Shown piece after piece: positions 43,375-51,954 of a DNA stretch of 64,000 nt; positions within the stretch are counted from its first letter, which is position 1, and every line of letters starts with the position of its first letter. This stretch comes from Novosphingobium piscinae (GTDB lineage: Bacteria; Pseudomonadota; Alphaproteobacteria; Sphingomonadales; Sphingomonadaceae): the NCBI RefSeq assembly GCF_014230355.1, contig NZ_JACLAX010000011.1, positions 56,950 through 120,949 of the forward strand, written 5' to 3'. The notes under the pieces are model-generated. The model saw only the letters and a list, made by a program, of their open reading frames with translations, did not search any database and was not told where the DNA came from. Both the position numbers and the translations under genes were made by a program.

Positions 43375-44412
43375 CTAGGGCCGGGGCGGGAACGGGGCGG
43401 CCCCGACGGCCGGGGGCTGGGGCGGCGACCAGCCGGGCGGAACCGGGGCCGGCTTCTGCTCGCGCGCATAGTTTTCGAGGCTGGACAGCGAGGGCCCGTA
43501 GTCCTCGGTCGGGGCATGGAGCCACTTCTCGTCCATCGCCCGCGCTGCCGCGACGAGATCGGCCGGCAGGCCCTTCACCCCCTCGGGGATGGTCTGGAAA
43601 TGGGTGAAGTAGGAAATGTTGCCCGGCGCCTGGCCCATCAGCATCCACGGCAGCCAGGGCGTGACCCGGCTCCATGAGCCGATGTGCGGGATGTGGGTCA
43701 GGTTCGGGTTCTCCACGTCGGCCTTCTTCACCACGTAGATGAAATGTTCCGACACCCGGTTCATCGGACCGGCGCTTTCGCGCGGCCACTTGTCGGGCTG
43801 CAACGCGCTGGGATAGATCATGTCGATCCCGGTGTGCAGGATCATCGTCCCGTCGGGGCCATATTCCCAGTCCTGCAGAAACGGCTTCGGCTCGGTCTTG
43901 ACCTTCTGCAGCCCGCCATAGGACGGCGGCTCCGGCTGGAAGGCGCTGATCGTGAAGTTGAACGGATCGTTGGCGATCGGGACGACCTTGACCGTTTCCT
44001 TGGTGTAGGGATTGAACCATTCGGTCAGGATCTTGCCGGTCTCGAGATCGCGGTAGAACACGACCTCGCGCAGCATGCGGCGCACCGAACCGTCCTCGAG
44101 CCGCTTGGTCCGCACGAGCGAGAACCCTTCCACGCCGAACAGCGGGCGGACCTTCTCGTTGTCGCGCACGCCATAGGCCTTGCCCTTGATCCAGCCGCAC
44201 TTCTCCTTGGTCGGATCGAGATCGGCGTCGATCCGGGCATAGGTGTCGCGGGTCCAGTGGGGGTCCTTGAAGTCGATCTTGGTGATGAAGGGAATCTTCT
44301 GCTTGCCCGACCCCCGGGTGGCGGCTCCCGCAGCGGCCGGCACGGCGGCGACGGCCCCGGCGAGCGCAGCCAGGCCCAGGCTGTCGCGGCGGCTTAACTT
44401 GAACTCGTCCAT
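43375..44412 (-). CDS. Tat-exported DUF1838 protein (copy 4)
   Basis: A 345-residue protein, the longest of the four. Signal LSRRDSLGLAALAGAVAAVP, motif FNPYTKETVKVVP near 133, and PWLPWMLMGQAPG near 256. It has a Pro-rich C-terminal tail (PVPPGWSPPQPPAV) that the others lack. ATG 44412 has GGAGG nine bases ahead. Divergent from methyltransferase copy 2, with a palindrome copy in the gap. Function unknown. Confidence 0.78.
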   Translation of the reverse strand: MDEFKLSRRDSLGLAALAGAVAAVPAAAGAATRGSGKQKIPFITKIDFKDPHWTRDTYARIDADLDPTKEKCGWIKGKAYGVRDNEKVRPLFGVEGFSLVRTKRLEDGSVRRMLREVVFYRDLETGKILTEWFNPYTKETVKVVPIANDPFNFTISAFQPEPPSYGGLQKVKTEPKPFLQDWEYGPDGTMILHTGIDMIYPSALQPDKWPRESAGPMNRVSEHFIYVVKKADVENPNLTHIPHIGSWSRVTPWLPWMLMGQAPGNISYFTHFQTIPEGVKGLPADLVAAARAMDEKWLHAPTEDYGPSLSSLENYAREQKPAPVPPGWSPPQPPAVGAAPFPPRP

Positions 44413-44526
44413 GGGCGGTGTCCTCCGTGGAAAGGGACCGGGGCAGGATCTGCGCAGCCGGTCGGCAATGACGATGTCCGCTGTCTGTTCGCTTTGGGGC
44501 CAAGCCTGCACCCGCGCACCCTGGTC

Positions 44527-44543
44527 TGTCCACCCAGCGGATA
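44527..44543. promoter_or_regulatory. IclR-type operator, TGTCCAC-CCA-GCGGATA
   Basis: Matches 12 of 14 positions, 77 bases before methyltransferase copy 2 and 115 bases from DUF1838 copy 4. Confidence 0.6.
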
Positions 44544-44619
44544 GCGGGTTGCGGCGCACCTTGCCTCGGCGGCCGGTTTGCCCTCATCTCACGCCGAACA
44601 GCAGCCAGCGGAGTCTCCC

Positions 44620-45849
44620 ATGCTCAACACCTTCCAACAGGCCCCGCACGCGGCCCTGCCAGAAGCCACGGCAGACGAGGCGTCACGCCAGGAATTCGCC
44701 AAGAGCCTCAAGGGCTTCATTCAGAGCACCCTGCTCCCCGGACTGGGTCCGGTCTACCAGACCCGGGTCGCCCGGACCTTCGAGCGGGAGCATGGCCGTC
44801 CGCCGGCCGATCGCCGCGATATCCGCACCGGCATGGTCAAGGACCTGTATTTCCAGCACTATGCGGCAACCAACCGGATCGCGCAGGAGCTGCTGTGGGA
44901 ATCGGTCTCGAGTTCGGTCGACCGCCAGCTCCCCGAGCTGATCGCCAAGGCGCGCGACCTGTCGGCCGGATCGGCCGCACAGCTGGTGATCCCCGAGGGC
45001 TTCCAGCCGCCGCGCTATGTCACCGCGCTCGACATCCACTGCATGCCCGGCGGCTACTGTTCGGAGGCCTGCCCCGAGGACATCTCGGTCGGCGCGGTCT
45101 ACGATCGCGGCGTCTATCTCTATTCGATGGGCTACACCGGGCCGAACAACGACGACATGGGCCGCTCGGTGGTGAATTACCTCAAGCGCAACATGCCCGG
45201 CTTCAAGCCGCGGCGGATCCTCGACATGGGCTGCACCGTGGGCCATTCGACCCTGCCCTACAAGGAGCTGTTCCCCGAGGCCGAGGTCTGGGGGATCGAC
45301 GTGGGCGGCCCCTGCGTGCGCTATGCCCATGCCCGCGCCGCGGCCATGGGGCTCGAGGTCAACTTCGCGCAGATGAACGCCGAGGAGACGACCTTCCCGG
45401 ACGAGCACTTCGACCTGGTGGTCAGCCACATCCTGCTGCACGAGACCAGCGGCAAGGCCATGCCGCGGATCTTCGCCGAGGCGCACCGCGTGCTGGCCCC
45501 GGGCGGGCTGATGATCCACGCCGACCTGCCGCCCTTCGACCTGATGGATCCCTTCACCCAGTTCATCCTCGACAACGAGACCTGGTACAACAACGAGCCG
45601 TTCTGGGGGGCGATGCGCGACATGGACCAGTTCGCCCTGGCCGAGCGCGCCGGGTTCGATCGCGCCGAGGTGCGCTTCGACACGGCGCCGATGGCGGTGA
45701 TGGAGTTTGCCGCCCAGGCCGAAGGCTACAGCCAGGAAGCCTCGGAACACGTGGCCGAGCGGGACTTCACCGCCGGCGAATTCGCCCCCGGCGGCGGCTG
45801 GGAAGTGCTGATCGCGCACAAGGCCGGCCCGCGCGCCATCGCGGCTTGA
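44620..45849 (+). CDS. class I SAM-dependent methyltransferase with an extra N-terminal domain (copy 2)
   Basis: A 409-residue paralogue of the protein at 1799. It has the same unassigned N-terminal domain with HCMPGGY near residue 140, then motif I ILDMGCTVGHSTL near 200, WGIDVGG, and FDLVVSHILLHET. GGAG stands ahead of the ATG. The two copies share order and spacing of domains but only part of the sequence, so the duplication is old or each came with its partner from elsewhere. The small partner gene starts 11 bases after the stop. Acceptor unknown. Confidence 0.85.
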   Translation: MLNTFQQAPHAALPEATADEASRQEFAKSLKGFIQSTLLPGLGPVYQTRVARTFEREHGRPPADRRDIRTGMVKDLYFQHYAATNRIAQELLWESVSSSVDRQLPELIAKARDLSAGSAAQLVIPEGFQPPRYVTALDIHCMPGGYCSEACPEDISVGAVYDRGVYLYSMGYTGPNNDDMGRSVVNYLKRNMPGFKPRRILDMGCTVGHSTLPYKELFPEAEVWGIDVGGPCVRYAHARAAAMGLEVNFAQMNAEETTFPDEHFDLVVSHILLHETSGKAMPRIFAEAHRVLAPGGLMIHADLPPFDLMDPFTQFILDNETWYNNEPFWGAMRDMDQFALAERAGFDRAEVRFDTAPMAVMEFAAQAEGYSQEASEHVAERDFTAGEFAPGGGWEVLIAHKAGPRAIAA

Positions 45850-45860
45850 AGGACAGGACC

Positions 45861-46229
45861 ATGACCCACCCCGCCCCCTCCGATCGCCCCCACGTGTTCC
45901 GCCACGCGCGCGGCAAGCGCCCCGAGTTCTACGAGACCGAGGGCCTCGACCAGGCCATGTCGATGATCATGGTGCTGGCCAGCGAACTGTGCGTGGTGCG
46001 CGACCGGCTCGACAGCGCCGAGCGCGTGGCCAAGGCCCACGGGATCGACCTGGCCGCAGGGATCGAGACCCTGGTCTTCGACCAGGCCGCGCTGGAGGAG
46101 CGCGAGGCGCGGCGGCAGGAGTTCATGCGGCGGCTGTTCTATGTCCAGCTCAAGGACGCCGACGAGGCTGCCCAGGCCCAGACGGCCGAGGGCTACACCC
46201 GGACCATCGCGGAAATCGCCGAACAGTAA
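45861..46229 (+). CDS. small helical partner protein of the methyltransferase (copy 2)
   Basis: A 122-residue homologue of the protein at 3028. After a short N-terminus come GKRPEFYETEG, a helix LASELCVVRDRLDSAERVAKA, and a second charged helix (EEREARRQEFMRRLF). Spacing from the methyltransferase (11 bases) supports co-expression. No named family recognised. The conserved pairing is the main evidence that it is real and works with the methyltransferase. Confidence 0.75.
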   Translation: MTHPAPSDRPHVFRHARGKRPEFYETEGLDQAMSMIMVLASELCVVRDRLDSAERVAKAHGIDLAAGIETLVFDQAALEEREARRQEFMRRLFYVQLKDADEAAQAQTAEGYTRTIAEIAEQ

Positions 46230-46230
46230 G

Positions 46231-46248
46231 GCGGCGCTCCGGCGCCGC
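46231..46248. terminator. short hairpin between convergent genes
   Basis: Seven-base stem GCGGCGC / GCGCCGC with a four-base loop directly after the stop at 46229 and before the stop of the minus-strand hydrolase. No T tract; weak. Confidence 0.35.
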
Positions 46249-46250
46249 GG

Positions 46251-47162
46251 CTACTTGTGCAGCAGCTGCAGCCCGGGGCGATCGCCCACCATGCGATCCA
46301 GCCGGCGGCGGGCTTCGCCACGGCCGTCCCCATGGGCGGCCAGAAACAGGGCGGAGATCGTGCAGGCCGCGGCCAGACCTTCGCGCTGGGGTGGTCCCGG
46401 CTGGCGGAAGTCGCAGATCGCGCCGCCGAAATAGTGGTTCACCCCGGTGAGGACCAGCGCATAGCGGTTCCCGCCCGGCGTCGCGGCGGTGAACGGCGCG
46501 AGGTGCCCGCGCCAGCCGTCCGGTCCGCCCGCGCCCATCCCGGGCACGATGTCGAGCGTGCCGGTCTGGATCAGCGCCGGGACCTGCAGCGCGGCATAGC
46601 CCTGCTCGGTGATCAGCACCGGCACCGGTGCCGGCGGCGAGAAGGCGATCACCGCGCGGGCGCGGCGCGGCACGATCGGTCCGGCCAGCCCCGCCGGGAG
46701 GATCGGCTCGGCCCCGCCCAGCGCCAGCGCGGCCAGCGCGCCATAGGAGTGCCCGGCCGCGACGTAGGGCTCGGCCCCGAGGTGCGCGACCAGCGCGCGC
46801 ATGTCGGCGATCCGCGCCTCCCAGCTGGCGAGGCCGGTGAATTCGGCGGTGCGGGGATGCTCGCGGCTGTCGACGTGGAGCGGGGCGAGCACGCGGTGGC
46901 CCGCCCGCACCCAGGCGCCGACCATGTCGGGATAGTACTGCGGCGCGGAACCGGCCCCGTGGAAGAACAGGATCGTGCCGCGCGGCGCGCGCGCCGGGCG
47001 CCATTCGGTGACGGTGACGGCCCGGCCCGAGGGGACGGCAAGATCGAACCGGCGCGGCTCCGCTGGCGCCGCGCCGAGGGCGCGCGGGGCCATGGTGCTC
47101 GCCGCGCCGGCCAGCCCTGCGCCGATTGCGGCGCGGCGGGTGAAGCCCCCCGGCGCCGCCAC
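46251..47162 (-). CDS. Tat-exported alpha/beta hydrolase, chlorophyllase/dienelactone hydrolase-like
   Basis: A 303-residue hydrolase with a twin-arginine segment (FTRRAAIGAGLAGAASTMAP), oxyanion loop FFHGAGSAP, nucleophile elbow AGHSYGA and a late GVNHYFGG carrying the likely catalytic His. The GTG at 47162, two bases after the cytochrome stop, is the most economical start. It acts in the periplasm, probably on an ester or amide. It is the last gene of the run amine oxidase 2, hydrolase, cytochrome c, hydrolase. Confidence 0.75.
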   Translation of the reverse strand: MAAPGGFTRRAAIGAGLAGAASTMAPRALGAAPAEPRRFDLAVPSGRAVTVTEWRPARAPRGTILFFHGAGSAPQYYPDMVGAWVRAGHRVLAPLHVDSREHPRTAEFTGLASWEARIADMRALVAHLGAEPYVAAGHSYGALAALALGGAEPILPAGLAGPIVPRRARAVIAFSPPAPVPVLITEQGYAALQVPALIQTGTLDIVPGMGAGGPDGWRGHLAPFTAATPGGNRYALVLTGVNHYFGGAICDFRQPGPPQREGLAAACTISALFLAAHGDGRGEARRRLDRMVGDRPGLQLLHK

Positions 47163-47164
47163 GG

Positions 47165-47560
47165 TCAGGGGACCGGCTTCTTGAGGTAGGCGATCAGCTT
47201 GGCGCGGTCCTCGGGCTTGGGCAGGCCGGCGAAGACCATCGAGGTGCCCGGCACCAGCCCGGCAGGGCGGAGCAGCCACTTGTCCAGCGTCGCCTCGTTC
47301 CAGGTGAGCTGCGCGGCGGCGAGCGCAGGCGAGTAGCGGAAGCCCGCCACCGCGCCCGACTTGCGGCCGACCACGCCCGACAGGTTCGGGCCGACCTTGT
47401 TCGGGCCGTTCTTCTCGACCGAATGGCAGGCCATGCAGCGCATGAAGACCAGCTTGCCGGCGGCCGCGGGGCTGGCGGGCTTGGTCTGGGCTGCGACCGG
47501 GCCGGGCAGCGTGGCAGCGGCCAGGGCGGCGATCAGCGCGAGGCTGGAATGCGGTGCCAT
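47165..47560 (-). CDS. periplasmic class I cytochrome c
   Basis: A 131-residue c-type cytochrome with a signal peptide (ALIAALAAATLPGPVAAQ), haem site C42-M-A-C45-H46 and axial Met108 in VPGTSMVFAGL. It is like cytochrome c2/c550 electron carriers. It lies three genes after a Tat-exported flavin amine oxidase in the same direction. Precedent: nicotine oxidoreductase NicA2, a flavin amine oxidase relative, passes electrons to a neighbouring cytochrome c rather than oxygen. A similar link here is an inference. An 88-base gap ahead of it may carry its own promoter. Confidence 0.88.
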   Translation of the reverse strand: MAPHSSLALIAALAAATLPGPVAAQTKPASPAAAGKLVFMRCMACHSVEKNGPNKVGPNLSGVVGRKSGAVAGFRYSPALAAAQLTWNEATLDKWLLRPAGLVPGTSMVFAGLPKPEDRAKLIAYLKKPVP

Positions 47561-47648
47561 GGGTGCGAAGGTCCTTTCACCTGTTGCGCGATGGGTTTGG
47601 CATAGCCCGGGCCGGATGAATGCAAGCCGACCGGGCCCATCGCAAGAG

Positions 47649-48668
47649 TCATCTCGGCGACGATAGCTGCGCCGGATCGGCCGGGGCGGGGCCGCGGGGA
47701 TCTATCCGGTCCGCGGTCAGCACAGCATCGAGGAAGGCGGCAGCGCGGCGGGCGCTGGCCGGGCCGCATTCCAGCGGCATCATGTGCCCGCAATCCGGCA
47801 CCACCTCGAGCCGCTTGGTCGCGCTGCCCAGCCGCGCCAGGGTCATCCGGCCATGGGTGGCCAGCGGCACCTCGGGGTCACGGTCGGACCACAGCACCAG
47901 CGCCGGGGCACGGGTCGCGGCGAGATCGGCCGGGGTGCCCGCGAAGGGCGGCGGTCCGCCGCGGACGAAGCCCGGCGGGCTGCCCTGCGGCAGGTTGTTG
48001 AGATCGGTCCACTCCTGCACCAGCGCCGGACTGATCCGGCGCGGATCGGCGTAGTTCTGGTCGAGAATGCCGCGCCAGAACGCGCGCGGGTGCCAGCCGC
48101 CGAACAGCGGGTCGACGATCAGCAGCGCCTTGAACCAGGCGGGAAAATGCGGCGGCGCCGGGCGGATCGGCCCGGCCGCGATATTGGCCAGGATGACCGC
48201 GCTGACCCGCTCGGGCCGGCGCGCGGCAAAGCGGGCCACGCTTTCCCCGGCGCTCGACGTGCCGACCAGGGCAAAGCGGCTGATCCCCAGCCGGTCCGCC
48301 AGCGCGCCGATCAGCCGCACCTCGGCGTCGGCGCCGCTCTGGCCCGGCGGGGGCGGCGCGCTCAGGCCCATGCGCGGGCGGTCGAACCGGATCACCCGGT
48401 AGCGGCCCTGCAGCGCGGCGGCCCAGTCGTTCCACATGCGCAGGCTGCCGAACGAGCCATGGACCAGGATCACGGCCGGCCCCTGCCCCTCGTCGACGTA
48501 ATGCAGCGGCTGACCGGCGATCGTCTCGTAGCGCGAGCCGGGCAGGCCGTAGCGCGCGCGCATCGCGGCGGTATCGGGCTTGAGCAGCCCGCTCCGCGCC
48601 GTCCCCACGAAGCCCGCCGCACCGACCAGCACGAGGCCGAGCAGCGCAAGTCCGCGGCGCCAGCGCAT
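47649..48668 (-). CDS. membrane-anchored alpha/beta hydrolase
   Basis: A 339-residue hydrolase with an N-terminal membrane helix (GLALLGLVLVGAAGFVG) that may be an uncleaved anchor. Oxyanion loop HGSFGS (70-75), nucleophile Ser138 in GTSSAGE, acid in WSDRDPEV and His in DCGHMMPLE. The elbow ends in Ala rather than Gly. The ATG at 48668 lies four bases after the amine oxidase stop, so the two are co-translated. It is similar in layout to the exported hydrolase at 31002, which is also divergent to an amine oxidase. Confidence 0.8.
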   Translation of the reverse strand: MRWRRGLALLGLVLVGAAGFVGTARSGLLKPDTAAMRARYGLPGSRYETIAGQPLHYVDEGQGPAVILVHGSFGSLRMWNDWAAALQGRYRVIRFDRPRMGLSAPPPPGQSGADAEVRLIGALADRLGISRFALVGTSSAGESVARFAARRPERVSAVILANIAAGPIRPAPPHFPAWFKALLIVDPLFGGWHPRAFWRGILDQNYADPRRISPALVQEWTDLNNLPQGSPPGFVRGGPPPFAGTPADLAATRAPALVLWSDRDPEVPLATHGRMTLARLGSATKRLEVVPDCGHMMPLECGPASARRAAAFLDAVLTADRIDPRGPAPADPAQLSSPR

Positions 48669-48672
48669 CGCG

Positions 48673-50157
48673 TCAGACCCGGCCGGCGATTTCGATCGCG
48701 ACGCGCTCGCCGCTCTCCATCGCGGCCTCCATTCCGTAGTCGAGCCGGCGGGTGTGCTCGCCGGCGAAGTGGAGCACCTGCCAGGGCTTGAGCATGTCGC
48801 GGGCGAAGCCATTGACCTGTCCGGGCGCAAGGCTGAAGCCGCAGCCGCGCTGCAGCGGATCGCGCAGCCAGTCCTTGTAGGTCTGGTAGCGCAGCAGCCC
48901 CTTGGCGGCCGGACGCAGCCGCACCAGCTCGCTCAGCACGAAGGCTTCGGCCTCCTCGTGGTCCAGCCGGGCGATCGCCTGGGCGACCTTGCCGACCATC
49001 ACCACCATGGCGCGGTGGCGGCCCTGCCCGGTGTGATTGTCGATCGCCCAGAACATGCCGATCGGGCCGTCGGTGGAGAACGAGGCCGGGAGGCCGTCGT
49101 CCTGCCAGAAGGGACGATCGACGGTCAGGTACATGCGCGCGGTGTTGGCATAGGGCATGGTGGTGATCGCCTGCCGGGCGACCGGATTGGGCGCGGCGAC
49201 GATCTCGACCTCGCGCAGCACCGAGAAGGGCAAGGTCGAGATCACGAAGCGCGCGGCATAGGCGGTGCCGTCGGTGCAGGTCACCGTGGCGGCGCTGTCG
49301 GTCATCTCGATCCGGCCGACCTTCCGGTTCAGCCGGATCACGTCGCCCAGCTTGGCCGCCATGGCCAGCGGGAGCTGGCTGGTGCCGCCGACGATGTTGT
49401 TGATCGTGGCGAGCCCGCCGAGCAGGTTGGCGCGGTCGTTGACCTCGCCGAACGGCTGCTGGCGATCATGCCTGGTCGGCGCGCCGCCGATCTTGCGGTC
49501 GACCGCGCCGCGGGTCTCCTCCTGCCACATCCGCAGCATCGAGGTCTCGTCGATGCCGATGCCCGGGGCCGAGTGGCTGGCCAGCTCGATCGCGGCGGCG
49601 CTGTAGCCGTTGCGCTGCATCAGCTGGCGCAGCGAGATGTCGAGATCGGCGAAGCGGGGATCGAGCCAGTCGTCGACCTCCTTGAGCGGGTTGAACCGGG
49701 CCGCCACCACCTGGCCCATCAGGAAGGGCGAGATCTTGCGCTCGTCTCCCACGGTCTGGTTGAGCGGATTGCTCTCCCAGGTCTTGGGATCGATCCAGGT
49801 GTCCTTGAAATGGCCTCCGAACGCCAGCAGATCACGGTCCTCGGGGATCAGCTTGAGGCCATAGCGCTGCACCGCGTCGAGCACGCGGGCATAGCCGCGG
49901 CCGATCTGGCTGGCGCCCACGTCGATCGGGCCATCCATGGTCTGAACCGTCTGCACGCGGCCGCCCACCCGGGCGTTGGCATCGAGCACGATCACCTTGA
50001 GACCCAGATCGATCAGCAGCTGCGCGGCGTGCATGCCCGACAGCCCGGCGCCGACGATCACCACGTCGGCCCGCTCGGCCGCGAGGGTCATGCGCGGCAG
50101 GGCCAGGGTGGCGGCCGAGGCCACCCCGGCGGCGATCAGGTCACGGCGGTTCAACAC
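48673..50157 (-). CDS. Tat-exported flavin amine oxidase (copy 2)
   Basis: A 494-residue amine oxidase family protein. Tat signal NRRDLIAAGVASAATLAL, FAD motif VVIVGAGLSGMHAAQLLIDLG, NARVGGRVQTV, and the C-terminal FAGEHTRRLDYGMEAAMESG. The GTG at 50157 is preferred, as GGAG lies eight bases ahead. It presumably oxidises an amine or ring C-N bond in the periplasm. It shares fold and export route with copy 1 at 29320 but the sequences differ widely. A weak palindrome copy lies 82 bases upstream. Confidence 0.85.
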   Translation of the reverse strand: MLNRRDLIAAGVASAATLALPRMTLAAERADVVIVGAGLSGMHAAQLLIDLGLKVIVLDANARVGGRVQTVQTMDGPIDVGASQIGRGYARVLDAVQRYGLKLIPEDRDLLAFGGHFKDTWIDPKTWESNPLNQTVGDERKISPFLMGQVVAARFNPLKEVDDWLDPRFADLDISLRQLMQRNGYSAAAIELASHSAPGIGIDETSMLRMWQEETRGAVDRKIGGAPTRHDRQQPFGEVNDRANLLGGLATINNIVGGTSQLPLAMAAKLGDVIRLNRKVGRIEMTDSAATVTCTDGTAYAARFVISTLPFSVLREVEIVAAPNPVARQAITTMPYANTARMYLTVDRPFWQDDGLPASFSTDGPIGMFWAIDNHTGQGRHRAMVVMVGKVAQAIARLDHEEAEAFVLSELVRLRPAAKGLLRYQTYKDWLRDPLQRGCGFSLAPGQVNGFARDMLKPWQVLHFAGEHTRRLDYGMEAAMESGERVAIEIAGRV

Positions 50158-50238
50158 AGCATGGGCTCCACGGTAGTGGCACAAGAGGAACAGCGGATGC
50201 CGCAGGCCGACCCGCGAGGCGAGGCGCGGCCGCGGCAC

Positions 50239-50255
50239 TGGCCATTGGGCGGATA
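50239..50255. promoter_or_regulatory. weak IclR-type operator, TGGCCAT-TGG-GCGGATA
   Basis: Right half perfect, left half poor (10 of 14 overall). It is 82 bases before amine oxidase copy 2, the same spacing as stronger sites. Confidence 0.4.
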
Positions 50256-50263
50256 GGCCGGCC

Positions 50264-51670
50264 TCATGCCTTATCCAGCCGATAGCGGGTGAACAGCAGC
50301 AGGCTCAGCACCTGGATTCCCGCGGGAATCAGGCTGTAGAGCAGGACGATGCCCTGCACCGCCGAAGCGCTCTGCGCCGCCGCGCCGCCGGTCGAGGAGA
50401 CGAAGCCGAAGGCGCTCATCACCAGCCCGGCAATCACCGGGCCAAGCGCGAAGGCCAGCTTCTCGGCGGCAGAAAACAGCCCGGCGAACAGGCCTTCGTT
50501 GGCCAGTCCGGTCTGGCGGCGCTGGTAGTCGATCGTGTCGGTCAGCATCGACATCGCGAGCACCACGAAGGGTCCATTGAACAGGCCGATCAGGATCCCG
50601 CGCAAGATGACCAGCACATGCTGCGTGCCCAGCGCGCCGACCATCGGCAGCGTCACCAGCAGGTCGTCGGCCGGGCGGGCCCAGAACCACGAGACCGTGA
50701 CCGCGGTCCAGGCCAGCGAGGCCAGGACATAGGCGCGCTCCTTGCCCAGCCGGCGCGAGATCCCCAGCCACAGCGGCTGTACCAGGATGCCGGCGATGGT
50801 CAGGCCAAGGATGAAGGCCGGCACCAGCCACACCGCCTTGACCGCGTAGAGGTAGAAGAAGCCGATCGCGGTATAGGAGGCCGCCTGGCCGATGTTCTGG
50901 ACGAAGGTCGTGGCCAGCAGCACCAGAAACGGCCGGTTGCCGCGGATCGCGCCCAGCTGGCTGAGCAGGCTGCCCGGACGGGCCTCGTCACGGATCAGCG
51001 GCACCTTCGCCAGCCCGACCGCGGTGACCAGCATCGAGACCAGACAGATGGCGCCCAGCACCAGCGCCATGCCGGTCCATCCCCGCATGCCGCCGCCCAA
51101 CGCGAAGATCAGCGGCTGCGCCACGCCGACGCCGATCAGCACGCCGAGCGTGGCGAAGATCATGCGGTAGACCATCACCCGCGTGCGCTGGTGCGGATCG
51201 GACGAAAGGGCCGCGGCGATCGCCAGATAGGGCACCGAGAACATCGAGAAGGCCGTGGCCGCCAGGAAGAACAGGGCGCAGGTGACCAGCGCCGAAAGCA
51301 GCGGGGTGGCCATGGCGGTCAGCGTGAACAGCGCGACGAAGCCCAGGCTGGTCGCGATCGCCCCGCCGATCAGGAACGGGGTGCGGCCACGGCGGTGCTG
51401 GGCGCGGTCCGACCAGGCCCCGACCAGCGGGTCGCAGACGATCAGCCAGAGCTTGGGCACCAGCACGACCAGTCCGGCCAGCCAGGCCTCGACCCCGAGC
51501 ATGGTCGTCATGAACAGCGGCAGCAGCACCGCCGGGGTATCGCGAAACACCTGCGCGCCAAGCTGGCCGATGCCATAACGCAGGACGATGCCGGTCGGCA
51601 CGTGGTGGGTCCGGTGGGCTTCGGTCTCCGCGGCCAGGTCCTTGGCTATCGCGGCGGTGTTGACGTCCAT
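50264..51670 (-). CDS. MFS/GPH-family transporter
   Basis: A 468-residue, 12-helix transporter. The CDPLVGAWSDRAQHRRGRTP loop after helix 2 is the signature of the glycoside-pentoside-hexuronide (GPH) cation symporters, as is the similar loop in the second half (MLTDTIDYQRRQTG). It should import the substrate or an intermediate over the inner membrane with Na+ or H+. The ATG at 51670 is chosen over an upstream frame that lacks helix character. A palindrome copy is 82 bases upstream. Confidence 0.85.
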   Translation of the reverse strand: MDVNTAAIAKDLAAETEAHRTHHVPTGIVLRYGIGQLGAQVFRDTPAVLLPLFMTTMLGVEAWLAGLVVLVPKLWLIVCDPLVGAWSDRAQHRRGRTPFLIGGAIATSLGFVALFTLTAMATPLLSALVTCALFFLAATAFSMFSVPYLAIAAALSSDPHQRTRVMVYRMIFATLGVLIGVGVAQPLIFALGGGMRGWTGMALVLGAICLVSMLVTAVGLAKVPLIRDEARPGSLLSQLGAIRGNRPFLVLLATTFVQNIGQAASYTAIGFFYLYAVKAVWLVPAFILGLTIAGILVQPLWLGISRRLGKERAYVLASLAWTAVTVSWFWARPADDLLVTLPMVGALGTQHVLVILRGILIGLFNGPFVVLAMSMLTDTIDYQRRQTGLANEGLFAGLFSAAEKLAFALGPVIAGLVMSAFGFVSSTGGAAAQSASAVQGIVLLYSLIPAGIQVLSLLLFTRYRLDKA

Positions 51671-51751
51671 CCCCAGTCCCCAGTGGTTGCGGGCGCGGCC
51701 CGGAGCGGAGTTTGGCAGGTCGGACGGCGGGATGACAACCACCCGGCCCAC

Positions 51752-51768
51752 TGTCCGACCAGCGGTCA
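51752..51768. promoter_or_regulatory. weak IclR-type operator, TGTCCGA-CCA-GCGGTCA
   Basis: Matches 10 of 14 positions but is itself symmetric (TGTCCG...CGGTCA); 82 bases before the GPH transporter. Confidence 0.4.
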
Positions 51769-51791
51769 GTCCGGGCCTTGCCGCGCTCTAG

Positions 51792-51954
51792 AGCCTGTCC
51801 CGTTTAGGTGAATACGCCGTGACGGAGCCGATTTTGGTTCAGGGCGAGGAGCGAGGAGGGAGCTATGCCGTGGCATAGTGACCGACGAGGGACGCTGCGC
51901 TGGGCCAAAATCGGCCCGCCCAATCCCGGCGCATCCACCTAAACAGGACAGGCT
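51792..51954. mobile_element. MITE-like non-autonomous element, IS5-type target CTAG
   Basis: About 163 bases bounded by inverted ends AGCCTGTCC and GGACAGGCT, with similarity between the two halves continuing inward for some 50 bases (GTTTAGGTG / CACCTAAAC, GCCGATTTTGG / CCAAAATCGGC). Both ends are flanked by CTAG (51788-51791 and 51955-51958), the YTAR-type target of IS5-family elements. It has no coding capacity. The right-hand CTAG supplies the stop codon of the MDR gene. Confidence 0.7.

Noticed and set aside
47703..47719. TATCCGG-TCC-GCGGTCA, resembling the operator
   Set aside because: It lies inside the coding sequence of the anchored hydrolase near its C-terminus and is explained by codons.
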